In this document: piece by piece, positions 53,793 through 64,000 of the stretch
Layout of the letters: each line of letters opens with the position of its first letter
Position numbering within the stretch: the stretch's first letter is position 1
Assembly: GCA_010279815.1 (NCBI GenBank)
Contig: QEOQ01000573.1
Location: forward strand, 614,839-678,838
Length of the DNA: 64,000 bases
Direction: 5' to 3'
Source: Brachionus plicatilis
Taxonomy: Eukaryota; Rotifera; Eurotatoria; Ploima; Brachionidae
Notes under the pieces: model-generated
Told to the model about the DNA's origin: nothing
Seen by the model: the letters and a program-made list of their open reading frames with translations, nothing else
Databases searched by the model: none
Position numbers and translations under genes: made by a program

Positions 53793-56394
53793 CCACAACT
53801 TATTTTTTTTTACAACTTTACAAAAATATCACCCTTTAAGCTTTGATAATATAAAAATTTGAAAAATATAAAAAAAATTTTATCATTGATTTTACTGAGT
53901 TTTTTTAGACCTTCAGGGAACTTTTTCAATTTTTATCATTTTTACGAAAAAAAAGTTGTTTTGTTATTTTTATGCAATTTTTGAACTAAGATTCATCTTA
54001 AACAGACTGGTATTAATTTTAAACTATGTTTTTAATATATATATGTTAATTATTCAAAATCTTCTTATGAATTATTATTCACATAAACTTAAAAACTTTA
54101 AAAATTCAATTTAATTAACACTTTATCTAAATTATATTATTTTTTTCAAAAGAACAATCAAGTGGCTTAGAGAAAGGAATAAGTATTCCAACCGACCAAA
54201 ACTTTGGCTAAACTATTTTTTAAATAAAACAAATAAATTTTTAACATCAAAATAATAAAAAATAACCATAAATGATATCAATGCAAAGCAATTTTTAAAC
54301 CTCAAAATTCTGTCTTTTAGTCCTGTTTTTCACACATTTTTTATTTCAACGATGAATTCAAAAAGAATCAAAAAATTAAAAGTATTTATTTGTTCTGTAA
54401 TTCTCTTTTAATTTTTTTTAATTCAAAATATCTTAAAATAAAAAGGCATTTTAAATGAAACAAATATTTTCCTCCATTAAACAAAAATAAATTTTTATTG
54501 AACTAAAAAATATTGAATATCCATTATTTAAGAAAGCAAAATCTATATTAAGATTATTCATTACCAAACCATTCTTTTTTGGACAAAATTTTTAAATTAA
54601 TTTAAATAAAAATTGGCTTATCTAAAAGTTTCATCGTCTAATTTTTTAATTCGATTTAATTATTTAAGAAAATTAATCACAAATAAATAAAAATTAATTT
54701 TGTATATTTTTTATATTTTTAAAACTAGTAAACGATCGCTGAAATCGCTTTTGCCAACTCTAATGTTTTTCATAAATACTTTAATGTGATTAATAAAAAA
54801 TTGCACTCCAAGATTAATATCAACTAATCATCTCTACATTATATTAGTAACCCTAATCAAATAAAAATCATTAAACTTTATCAACAAGGTAATAGAATTC
54901 TACATTTTAAAAGATTTTATGAAGGAATCATAAAAAATTAACAAATAAAGTGCATAATTCAGTTAACTAGTTATTACTAGACAATTAATAATGTGTTTTA
55001 ATAATTTCAAACATTAAAATTATTGTTATAAGTATTTTAAAAAGAGCGGTGTCGGAGAACTAAACAACCCTTTTTTGCAGTGCTATATTGATAGCCAAAT
55101 AAAAAATAAAAAACTTTATTTAAATAATAGATCGATATAAACTTTTTAATTAAATGAAATAAAAATACAAATAAACAATTTAAATTTTGCTTTAGAATTA
55201 TTTTAAATCATTTAAACTTAGTTCTAAATACAAACTGAATGTTTAAGTGTCCTTAAAAATATTTGAAAAGGATATATTCAAATAAGCTTCTTTATGATTT
55301 CTTATATTTTATATATTACTTATTAGACTTTTATATATTTTTATTTTAAAAAAATGATTAAAAAGAAACAAAAAAAAATTAGACATCTAATTAATTCCTA
55401 GCCGCTTAAGATCTCTTTTGACTTTATTTTATCTAGCTCGTCAATTCACAAACTTTAATTTTTTTAAATAAAATTTTTTTTTGTTTTTTAATCATTTTAC
55501 GTAATTTTCTATCTCCAAATAAACAATCTGATCTAACTTTAAACAAATCTGAATTATTCTTTGTCTAAGTTTTTTTTCTCAAAAACAATATTTTTAAAAA
55601 TGATAATCTAATACAAAAAGACTTTAAAAGTTGCACAAAATTCTATACTTTCAATTAATAATTAAAAATTAAATTATAGTTTATATATGTCGATTCAATT
55701 TACAATCTTGAAATAAAAAAATATCAATTTATTCAAAAATACAAACTATTCAAAAAAATATTTTTGATACGTTTCAATGATTTATTAATTTTTCCAATCG
55801 GTAAAGAAAAAAGTCATCGAAAAATTTGATATAGAATTTAAAACAATAAATAATTGTCTATTAGCGAAAGAATAAAAGAGGACTAATTAAATTTATTTAT
55901 TATTTTTACTACATTTTTCAATTCCATGTTGACAAGCATTAGATATTTATCTATAGATAAGTGGACTCTTGATTTTCCAATCAATTTATCTCTCAATTTA
56001 TCATTTTTAAGATCTAATTTACAAATCAAATTGTCTACAGAATCAAAACAATTTTGCTAGATAGAATTACATTAAATTTTGTATTCGGCATTTTCAGCTT
56101 TAATCATTGCACACTAAATTAAGATTTTTTGATAAATAAGCGTTTTCGTTCAGGCTATCTTATTTTCGTTTTCTTTTGTAATCGTGTTTTCTACTTATCC
56201 CATGCAATTTATCAAATATTTTGAATATTTTAAATTGTTTCAAAATAAAAACGGTATAAAAACCTTTAATTAGTATGTTAATAACAGCATGCGAATTGGC
56301 TAAATAACACATTGTTTTATTCTTGAGATTTTAAAGATGTGAACAAAACATTTAAAATTTGATCAAAAATAATACCGTATCTACTTGGTAGTTA
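53793..56394. other. Gene-free AT-rich stretch
   Basis: Long AT-rich DNA with poly-A/T runs. GAGCGGTGTCGGAGAACT near 55046 is an isolated less-AT-rich spot without a partner. No coding frame or clear repeat. Confidence 0.4.
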
Positions 56395-56434
56395 TTTAAT
56401 GGTCAAAAAAGCTGCTTCGAAAGCTAACAACATT

Positions 56435-56736
56435 TTATCCATCTCAAAAAATGGTTTAATTTTTTTATTTGAATTACAAAATGTATCCAATGTTGAAATA
56501 ACATTGAAAAAGTGCGATGTTTCAAATATTTTTTTCAGTTTAAATAAAAAAATAAACTATTTGTTTAAATTTTTTCTATTTTACAATAAATATATTTTTT
56601 TTTTCTAAACTAAATTTAGAATCAAAAATTCAAAAGATCTCTCAAAAAATATGGTTTGATTTTTTCTGTTTGAATTACAAAATGTATCCAATGTTGAAAT
56701 ATAATTGAAAAAGTGCGATGTTTCAAATAAAAAAAT
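56435..56736 (+). repeat. Tandem direct duplication of ~100 bp
   Basis: The block at ~56438-56536 (CTCAAAAAATGGTTT, GAATTACAAAATGTATCCAA, GTGCGATGTTTCAAAT) is repeated at ~56641-56731 with few changes. A short frame at 56399-56608 overlaps the first copy but is broken in the second, so I do not treat it as a gene. Confidence 0.75.
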
Positions 56737-56984
56737 AATTTTAAGTTAATATTGTAAGCATTTATATATTTGAAATTAAACTTTTTAGTGAAATAGAATG
56801 AGTTTAAAGATTTTTTTGAAAATTCTTTTATTAAATTTTAAATAAATCATTTAGATTTAATTTTATATTCAATCATTTAAAAACTTTATTTTTTTTTTTT
56901 TTATAAATTTTGAATTTGGGTTTGTGACATGATGATTATTAAGATGATATTTTTTGTCCATTTTTATTAATTGAGTTTTGGGTT

Positions 56985-57365
56985 TAAAAAAATCAAACGA
57001 ACGTCGATTATCACTAAAGTAAAATTTATAAAAAAAAACCAAGTTTGTGAAAAAATTTGTTCACTGGGTTTGCTAGACCCAGAGTAGTTTAAAAGTCATA
57101 AGTCTCAAGTGAAGTCCAAGTCCGGTCTTTGACTAAAAAAAAATTAAATAACTCTGGGTCTAGCAAACCCAGTGTAAAAATTTTTTTCACCAATTATATT
57201 TTTTTTTTAAATTTGACTTTAATGATAATCGACGTTCGTTTGATTTATTTTAACCAAAACTCAATTTATAAAAAAAACAAAGTTTGTGATAAAAATTTGT
57301 TCAATGAGTTTGCTATACCCAGATTTGTTTAAAAGTCACAAGTTAAGTCCATGTCCGGACATTTT
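56985..57365. mobile_element. Compound inverted/direct repeat with CTGGGTCTAGCAAACCCAG
   Basis: CACTGGGTTTGCTAGACCCA (57062-57081) recurs inverted at 57154-57173 and, changed, direct at 57302-57322. AACGAACGTCGATTATC (56996) recurs inverted near 57227-57240. TTTAAAAGTCAT/CA...AAGTCC tails resemble the ends of the 38519 MITE. It appears to be two or three overlapping copies of one small element. Confidence 0.65.
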
Positions 57366-57379
57366 GGAATCCATAATCA

Positions 57380-57712
57380 ACTAAGGATATAAATCCGCTG
57401 GAAAAAGCTTATGAAAGGGCATCAAAAATCAATCAGAAGATCTCAAGGCTGTGCCAATTAATTGCGTTTTATTTTCAACACTTTTAAAAAGTTTGCAGTT
57501 TTGCAGAATTAGCACTGATTTTGCAGACTTTCGCAGTAAGTGGAACAACGTTTCATCTTCAGAACAAGTTTTTGAACATTGGAACAAAAGTTATAAAATT
57601 TTTTTACTTTTTGGATTGGAAGTTTTGTATTAAATTTCACAATGCCATATACCAGTTGCGCATCCAGGATTTTTTAAATATTGTGACAAGTATTCTATCC
57701 TCAAGTACTTAA
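57380..57712 (+). pseudogene. Coding-like remnant
   Basis: One frame from ~57384 to 57712 (PLEKAYERASKINQKISRLC, then ILQTFAVSGTTFHLQNKFLN, ending SSST) is open apart from one stop at ~57486, and its composition is less biased than the background. TTTTGCAG and GCAGTAAGTGG inside may be splice signals that change the frame. No family recognised. Confidence 0.3.
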
Positions 57713-58053
57713 GCTGGTGTGTTTGTGTATGTGTGGAGAAGGTAGCTATCAGGTAGTTTTTAATGGATACAAGAATTATAAAATTTAATACAATTTACTA
57801 ATTACTAATTAATTTTAAACGGATATAAATATTAAAAAAAAATTTATCTGCCATTTTAACTTTTCACAAAAACTTCAAAAATTTTATCTACATTTAAAAG
57901 ATCGGCTTTCTCTGATTCTATGCTTAAAATTAAGATGTCATTTAGGAGCTCTTGGCTCGTTGAATTCCTCAAATATTATTTATTCCTCCTTAAGACAAAA
58001 AAATACCGTTCTGCATTTGCTTTTGAAATTTTTTTATATCTTAAAAATCTGAC

Positions 58054-58141
58054 CAAAATGGTGAAGCAGCGCCCCACTTACCGCATGCCTGGCTACTGCT
58101 ATCTCCGGATGACCTGCTCCGCGTGGTTCAGGCCAAGTAGC
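58054..58141. other. Isolated GC-rich island
   Basis: About 80 bp of ~60% GC by eye in DNA that is otherwise mostly A and T. On the plus strand an ATG at its left edge opens MVKQRPTYRMPGYCYLRMTC, while another frame ends exactly at the island edge with PDDLLRVVQAK and a stop. On the minus strand GGCATGCG is followed by a consensus donor GTAAGT, and CGGAGCAGGTCA resembles a segment of SRP RNA helix 8. None of these is decisive. It may be an exon, a small RNA or foreign DNA. Confidence 0.4.
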
Positions 58142-58417
58142 TATTTAATTACTACTAACACTAGATGGTACATCATGGTCAAAAAAATTCACCTTAAATT
58201 CGCTTGATCTTTACCAAAATATTTTTTAGGACAAGATTAAAAGCATAAACGCAATTATTTTGATTTTAGATTTTTATTTATTTGTTTATCTGTGTCAAGC
58301 TCAAGTTCTTTCAGATTTCGAATTTTGCCAAGTCAAAAAAAGATCAAATTGGAATTTATGATCAAGTTTAGAGGGTCATGCTCAAAAGTTTTCATTAAAA
58401 GAAGGTTTTTAGGTAAT

Positions 58418-58806
58418 TTTTGATTTTAAATTTTATTTCAGAAGCATATTTTCAAAGTAAACATTCAATTTTAAATTCATTTTTTATATCTGATAATCTC
58501 TGCTAAAATTCACGCAGAATAAGGCACAATATAATTTATAATTTATATTTTTGTAGCAATTTACGATATGTCTGACAATTCTTACTTTATATTTTAATAA
58601 CAATTATTGTACAATTAGATTTAATTCTCAAATCAATAATTTTTAATCAATAAAACGTTTGAAACTCAATATTTTGATATGGTGAAGCATGATTTGCTTC
58701 ACATGAAAATATGTCTCTGAATTAATTTTTTTAATAAAAAATTTAAAAAAAATCTTTTATTTAAAATAATTTTTAAGTACGATCATTAAAATTCGATCAC
58801 AAATTT
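58418..58806. repeat. Repeat with insert, copy 1
   Basis: TTTCAGAAGCATATTTTCAA, TATCTGATAATCTCTGCTAA (to ~58508) and then, after ~230 bp, AATTTAAAAAAAATCTTTTA...CGATCA (58738-58806) match 59803-59938, where the two parts are contiguous. The 230 bp between (from TTCACGCAGAATAAGG) is therefore an insertion here or a deletion there. Confidence 0.7.
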
Positions 58807-59779
58807 GAATTTGCGAAAAAGAAGTCATTTTAAAGTCTTATCAAGCTCAAGTCAGTAACTTGGCTTCAAAAAAATAAAAAAAAATTATAACAAAAAAAAA
58901 AAGAGTTTAATAAAATAAAATAAAAGCAACAAAATAATATATAAAAAAATATTTTGTATATATTTTGTATACTTTGTATTAGCATGTCCTAAAATGTAAG
59001 CAAATTATTACTTAAAATATCCACCTATCTGCCAGAGCCATGTCTTACGTCAAAAAAAGATGGAAAAAAATCTTAGCCCTTAATAACTCATTCACCTACA
59101 AATTTCAATTGAACCACCTCCTTGCTTCATTTGTTTAACAATGTTTTCTTCACTATATTTCTCTGACGGTATTCTTCTTATTTGAATTCGATTTTTCAGC
59201 TGTCTATTTTAATGCTTATTCTTCTCTAAAAAAATTCTATTTAGCTTTTTCCCTATTTGGGAAAAATGTTTCTTTTTTGGTGAAGAAAAACATCATTTAT
59301 TTAGTATTCTTTACTATAAGGTCAACGTTTGGCGGTCTGATTAAGCGTTTTAATGCCAAAAGCAATTTATTTCAAAAAGTATTTATTTATAATTATCGAG
59401 CTTTTTAAAAATATTTATATAGGCCTTTTTTCAGCTTCAAGCTTGTAACCAATTTGAATTTTAAGTGTGTTTTTTTATAAATTACAAATGTATTTAATTT
59501 GAAAAGTATAATATTGTAATAGCAAGATAAAAAAAACTTAAAGAACGCAGCAATGAAATTGCTGTAAGATACATATTTTACAAAGATAACGCAAAAAAAT
59601 AAAATTTATTTTATCTTAAAACTTCAAAACCAATTTTTTTGTCAAAATTTTCTAAAAATAGCTTGAATTCGGTATTTTTTTGTTTTTTTTTTCAAATAAT
59701 GTAAATTTACATTAAATTTTTGAAAATTAAAGTCGACAATCAAATTAAAATGATTTTTCTCAAAATTTATCATTAAAAA

Positions 59780-59945
59780 CAAGGAATTTTGATTTTTAAT
59801 TACATTTCAGAAGCAAATTTTCAAAGTAAACATTCAATTTTAAATTCATTTTTAATATCTGATAATCTCTGCTAAAAAATTTAAAAAAAATCTTTTATTT
59901 AAAATAATTTTTAAGTATGATCATGAATATTCGATCATAAACTTG
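59780..59945. repeat. Repeat without insert, copy 2
   Basis: A direct-orientation copy of 58395-58508 joined directly to the equivalent of 58738-58806. Around 90% identical by eye. Non-coding. Confidence 0.7.
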
Positions 59946-60328
59946 CAAACCCATTGCTGTATATTATTATCTATCATTTAATTAATAAATGTGTAACTAA
60001 AAAATTTTTTTTGGAAAAAGATTAATTATCAAAAATCTTCCTAAGTTTTGTGTTAAAATTGAGCCCATTATTTAAAAAATATCTTTGAAAAGCTAATTTC
60101 TTAGAACACTTGCGTCCTTTAGAGTTACAAAGTTGCCAGTAAAGAAAATTTAATTGATGTATAGTATGATGAAGATTTTTAAAAAATTTATAAATTAATC
60201 ATAGAATGCTTTATTAAAATTTTTATTAAATAAATAAACATCGGTATATAACTAATTAGAGGCGTAAATACTTTCAAAACTTTTTGAAATAGTATTTTTC
60301 AATCCAAAAAACAACACAGATTGTACTT

Positions 60329-60601
60329 TTTTTATTTTATCAGAATTTTATTAAATTTGACCCTGTTCCTTTTTGGAATTTCTGTATATTTTGATAAATA
60401 AATATTTAAATTAATTAAAAGCTCAAATATTAATTTTAATTTTAACTAATAGTTCTCTAATGTACAGCATACCCGAATTCCTAAACCAAGGCTCCGCCCG
60501 GACCCTGTATGAATATGAATAAAATTAAAAAAACCAAAAAGGAATAGGGTAAGTACAAAAAGGAACACGGTCAAATAAAATAAAATTCTTATAAAATAAA
60601 A
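60329..60601. mobile_element. MITE-like inverted repeat
   Basis: TTTATCAGAATTTTATT and TTTGACCCTGTTCCTTTTT at the left pair with AAAAAGGAACACGGTCAAA and AATAAAATTCTTATAAAAT at the right. CAAAAAGGAATAGGGT is an extra copy of the motif. Non-coding, about 273 bp. Confidence 0.65.
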
Positions 60602-61298
60602 AAAAAAACAAAAAGAAAGATGGTTTTTAATTGTTAAAACTCATTGTCTATCCATTGGAAAAGCTCAATCGATAAAATGAAGACTTTTCACTTGCCAAAA
60701 TATATCTGAATTCCGGAATTGCTATAAAATGCCAAGATTGATGTAAGATTAGAAATTAGAAGGTGAAAAAAAGAAAAATAAAATAAAATAAAAATCAGTT
60801 TTAAATATTGTTTACTATTTTGACTAATTGAATCCTATAATATTAAGTAATAGACATCAATTTTACTATTTTTATAGCATGTTTTACTTTATTTGTCATT
60901 AAGATTTAAACTTTTATTTTTTTATTTTTTTTATTTTTTTTTTTAAATAAAAAAGTTTTTTGCTAAACAATTCAATCAATCTCCTGATAATCTCTGATTA
61001 TAAACTTCAAATTTTTAATTAATAGATTAACTTATTCAGAAATTTAAAAAAAATTGTCATTGAGAGCACATTTTAAAAAATTTTAATTTAAAATTCTGAA
61101 GTAATCTTTGGAACAACCTTAAACATCTTGTAAAAAACAATTATACTGATTTTGTTCACATACAATTGATAGATTAAGAGAACTAATGCAAATCATTCGA
61201 AAATATTTATTTATTTTTTCGATGTTAAAATCAAATTTTCATATAATAAATATGGTCTTTAAAATTTTTAATCTAATTTTGAAAATTTTTAAATTTCT

Positions 61299-61711
61299 TT
61301 AATTTTTAACTTGTACACCAGCGGCCTTTGCCAAGTCGATCATGCCCTCTGAAATTAAGTAAAATTTATTAGTTTCACCAAGAAAAAGATTTAAAAAAGC
61401 TATTACGTTTATTATTAGCTTCTTTTTCTAACAATTGCTGATGATGTTCTCTAGTTGCTTTTTCGATGGCGGCTTTACGCAAAGGCTCATCTTGGATTCT
61501 TAGCGATTCTTTAATTAAAAAAAATTAAATTATTTTATTATTAAGAGGAAGCATACGCAATTTATTGTGGCCATAGTAAATTCCGGCTAGCAAGAAAGCC
61601 CAACGACCAGCCTTAAAAAATTTTTTTAAAATTTTAATTACATTTTAATTTAATTAAGTTTACTCTGATGAGTGGAGATATGTTTTTTGGTGCTGCTAGA
61701 GCGTCGCTCAT
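61299..61711 (-). CDS. ATP5ME: ATP synthase subunit e, mitochondrial
   Basis: Four exons on the minus strand: 61711-61664, 61611-61557, 61508-61407, 61348-61299. Introns are 52, 48 and 58 bp, all GT-AG and in phase, giving 255 nt and 84 aa. The N-terminus reads SDALAAPKNISPLIRAGRWA. The SPLI-x-x-GRWA start followed by a single hydrophobic segment with FLLAGIYYGHNKL (GxxxG-like) is characteristic of the F1Fo-ATP synthase e subunit. In the inner membrane that subunit supports dimer and cristae formation with subunit g. The rest is a charged matrix/intermembrane helix (DEPLRKAAIEKA, HHQQLLEKEANNK) ending AKAAGVQVKN. It is slightly longer than the ~70 residues of mammalian subunit e. No 5' signal is clear. 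Confidence 0.88.
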
Positions 61712-62180
61712 TTTCGAATAAATTTTAAATATTTAATTCTAAATTTTAAAAATATCGAATTTTAAATTTAATAATTGATATAATTCATTCTAAACCAACG
61801 CAAACTTAGCATCATTTTAGCATTCAAGATTCAAAAAAAATTTATAAAGCACTCTTTTTTCAATATGTTTATTAAATTTTTCATAGCATAATTTTAAAAG
61901 ATCAAATTTAAGTTACTAATTAGCTTAGCTTTTAGTATATTAATGTAAAAAATTTAAGCGTCTAAACTTTCTCTGTAATTTACTTAGTTATATGTTAAAG
62001 TTGTTTTGTCTTTTAAAGCATATGCATCCAACAACACAAACTAACTGAAAATTTTTGATTTTAATTAATACAAATAACTAAATAAATAATATTAGATAAA
62101 TTAGTAAATTTTTATTGTAATCCAAAATCAATTTAACTCGTTATCAATTTTCTTACATCCTTGAAACAAAATATTTGATA
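61712..62180. other. Intergenic upstream of ATP5ME
   Basis: AT-rich DNA that must include the promoter and short 5' UTR of the ATP synthase e gene. No motif stands out. Confidence 0.35.
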
Positions 62181-62510
62181 CAGTGGTGATTTGATAACAG
62201 TATTTTACGAAAAATTACGTAAATTTTCAGGATTTTCAAATATTTTTGGTAAAATTCAAACTTTTTCAAAATTAAAAATTTTAAATTCAAAATATTGTAA
62301 GTAAAGACATTTTTTCAAAAATTTTGAATTTTGAATTAGCCGTTTTGAGATTTAGCAAATTTTACCAAAATTATTTGAAAATCCTGAAAATTTACATAAT
62401 TTTTCGTAAAATACCTCTTTTTCACTTTTCGGATTTTACGTTAATTTACGTAAAATGTGGTAAAATTTGGTCAATTTACGGTATTTTACGGTAAATCTCC
62501 TCAAATTTAA
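62181..62510. mobile_element. MITE-like palindrome, CAGTGGTG family
   Basis: It starts CAGTGGTGATTTG, like the 7637 and 24662 ends. Inverted arms follow: TTTTACGAAAAATTACGTAA, TTTTCAGGATTTTCAAATAT and their complements at 62369-62416. The expected right terminus is missing; TTTACG/GTAAA repeats run on to ~62500. Likely a truncated or rearranged copy. Confidence 0.55.
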
Positions 62511-62796
62511 TAATGTCGTGATTAATTTAATTTATTTGTAATTTATTTAGTATATCATAAAAAATCAGATTTAAAAAAAACTAATTAAAGAAATGTGACA
62601 CAAATCTAATAGAAAAATAACTATTTTTGATTAAGATTAAGTAAAAGAAATCAATAACAGAAAAATTAATTGATTATTTTTTGCACCCTTTAGGACACTA
62701 AAACACTTTTTTTAAGCATTTTTGAACCACAATTGCCACAAAATTTTTCGATTATATTGTCTGAAGTAGAAAGTAAAACCACGTTCATATTGATTA

Positions 62797-63463
62797 CAGT
62801 CGACTCTATTTAATCCGTAACAGACGGGACCGAAATAACCATTACGGATTAAGTTTTAATGATTATCTTTAATCCGTAAACGAACAAAAATCTTAAAATT
62901 TTCGGATTAATGAATTTAAATTTTGATACAAAATTTTATTGATAACAATTTATAGAAATATAGTTTAATAAACATTTAATTTTAGTAAACGGAATAATTT
63001 TTAAATTAATTATTTTTAAAAAAAGAAGAAATAAATGTCTGGTTTAGACTTGACAACCTCAAATCAGACAACCGCTCTTTTATTTTCGATAACAATTCTA
63101 AGTCACACTCGTTAAAATCTTTAGAAGTTTCAAAAAAAATTTGAACTTGATCTATTGCCTGCTTTGCTTGCTTATAACTTACAGATACAGGTTCTTGATC
63201 GATTACCTCAACTTCGTCATCACAGTTTTGATTGTTTTTTTGAACAATTTCAATTATATCTTGATCTGTTAGGGCCTCGCCCTCGCAGATTTAGAATTTT
63301 AATTTTTTCTTGTTACGAATGGCAAAATAAACCGAACTAAAATTACGAATAAAAGTGATGAAATTTGTATTGAAAGTATTGGAAAGGGGGTAGGGACCGG
63401 AGAAAAACGTCCGAATGCCGAATTTTACGATTAAAGAAGTTTCGGATTAAAGCGAGTCGACTG
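62797..63463 (-). mobile_element. Tigger/pogo DNA transposon, internally deleted
   Basis: A 667-bp element. Ends are CAGTCGACTCTATTTAATCC (left) and CAGTCGACTCGCTTTAATCC (right, reverse complement), flanked by TA (62795-62796 and 63464-63465). CAGTCGACTC-type termini with TA duplication are the pogo/Tigger signature. The inner subterminal copies ATTACGGATTAA, TTTAATCCGTAAAC and TTTCGGATTAA are repeated TAATCCG motifs, likely transposase sites. The minus strand keeps the C-terminus of the transposase. Confidence 0.9.
63006..63288 (-). pseudogene. C-terminal fragment of Tigger transposase
   Basis: The minus strand reads EALTDQDIIEIVQKNNQ, CDDEVEVIDQEPVSVSYKQA, ETSKDFNECDLELLSKIKER and ends NQTFISSFFKNN. 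The acidic linker, the E-P-V-S helix and the DF-x-x-x-D-L-x-L-L-x-x-I block are characteristic of the tail of Tigger/jerky-like transposases. The DNA-binding domain and the DDE catalytic core are deleted. Confidence 0.85.
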
Positions 63464-63465
63464 TA

Positions 63466-64000
63466 TTTGATTTATGACATTTAAACGTTTGAGTTTGTTA
63501 TATAAATCAATCAATAGTTGACAACTTATGGTAATCTGGTCAAAAGGGGTTATGGGTTAATAGGGTGACCTAATTTGAAAACCCCCCAATATCTCCTCCA
63601 TTTTTAAAGCTACTTCCTAAAAAAATATCTTAATATATAGAACTCAAGGAGAGGAATCGAATGATATGTGTGATATATTTTTTAAAAAATTCGTAACATT
63701 CTTTTTTTTCTCTAAAATGTCGACAACGCCTAACAAGGTGAATAACTCTCAATTTAGTAATTCGGATTTAATTTTTAAAAGGGTGTTTTAAGGTGCTAGG
63801 TAATACTTAAGCTCTAACCTATTTCGCCCGTTAGATTCAGCACAGGTTAAAGTATCTAAGAGAATTTTTTCATAATTTAGGTAATGTTCTTAGGGCTTCA
63901 TCTGATGGGGTTATTTTTAGGGCTTAAAAGGTTAAATATATTTAAACCTATTGGTCCGAAAAATCACCAAATTAGTCCCAATAATATTTCATTTAACCCA
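63466..64000. other. Right end of window, possible truncated TIR element
   Basis: TGGGTTAATAGGGTGACCTA at 63553 and the window's last bases (reverse complement TGGGTTAAATG...GGGACTAATTTG) are roughly inverted. An element of ~450 bp may thus fill 63553-64000 and could continue beyond the window. GC-richer words (TTTCGCCCGTTAG) occur inside. No coding frame. Confidence 0.35.

Noticed and set aside
59538..59572. AAGAACGCAGC resembling a conserved 5.8S rRNA word
   Set aside because: Only 11 bases match and the surrounding DNA shows no 5.8S or rDNA sequence; chance match.
1..64000. CRISPR arrays, rRNA operons, bacterial operons or functional tRNA genes
   Set aside because: No direct-repeat/spacer pattern, rRNA sequence or foldable tRNA was seen. 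Intron-containing genes show that this is eukaryotic nuclear DNA.

Overview
The window is nuclear DNA from an animal with a very AT-rich genome, most likely a small invertebrate of the rotifer/lophotrochozoan kind. The gene content is metazoan: an MFSD6-type transporter, an NCKIPSD/SPIN90 relative, a DEG/ENaC channel, a serpentine GPCR and F1Fo-ATP synthase subunit e. The spliceosomal introns I could resolve inside coding sequence are mostly 45-75 bp. Four or five genes have a pyrimidine-rich AG 2-20 nt upstream of the start codon, which fits 5'-UTR introns or spliced-leader trans-splicing. Assignment to Brachionus-like rotifers is inference. I could not compute composition or run a search.

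Layout. 1-4000 is gene-free AT-rich DNA with one 424-bp inverted-repeat element. 4058-6430 (+) is MFSD6. 6.9-9.2 kb holds miniature inverted-repeat elements, a tRNA-like relic and a small AT-hook ORF (-) between inverted repeats. 12.6-13.1 kb (+) is a two-exon gene of unknown function. 14.25-16.2 kb holds a hAT-like element and an inverted-repeat element. 16.65-20.27 kb (+) is a six-exon SPIN90/NCKIPSD leucine-rich-domain protein whose third intron has been expanded by a MITE. 20.66-21.05 kb is a piggyBac remnant, and 21.34-23.22 kb is a 1.9-kb TIR element with AACGC-rich ends. 23.27-25.25 kb (-) is a DEG/ENaC gene or pseudogene cut by a MITE, and 25.79-25.89 kb (+) is a paralogous fragment preserving the empty site. 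26.59-27.70 kb (+) is a two-exon GPCR. 28.36-29.35 kb is a Ginger-like DNA transposon remnant. 30.1-30.9 kb is a LINE remnant, and 32.14-33.12 kb a second piggyBac remnant. 33.87-34.96 kb (-) is a Cys-rich coiled-coil protein. 37.36-38.50 kb (+) is a fucosyltransferase-like Golgi enzyme. 40.45-41.54 kb (-) is a three-exon RING/coiled-coil protein. 43.37-52.76 kb is framed by two inverted arms of about 1.1 kb; between them lie a lysine-rich nuclear-type gene (47.70-48.37 kb, -) and several LINE fragments. 53-61 kb is mostly gene-poor. 61.30-61.71 kb (-) is ATP synthase subunit e in four exons. 62.80-63.46 kb is a Tigger/pogo remnant.

The genes do not form a pathway. They are scattered, ordinary animal genes separated by remnants of at least six DNA-transposon types (hAT-like, piggyBac, Ginger, Tigger/pogo, the TA-flanked AACGC element, several MITE families) and CR1/Jockey-like LINEs. 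The splice models were checked by phase: NCKIPSD (1260 nt), GPCR (1056 nt), RING (993 nt), the two-exon gene (402 nt) and ATP synthase e (255 nt) all sum to multiples of three. The items I consider most worth a second look are the large inverted duplication around the 47.7-kb gene, the MITE/empty-site pair in the DEG/ENaC copies, the AT-hook ORF inside an inverted-repeat element, and a conserved short ORF duplicated 4.4 kb apart.
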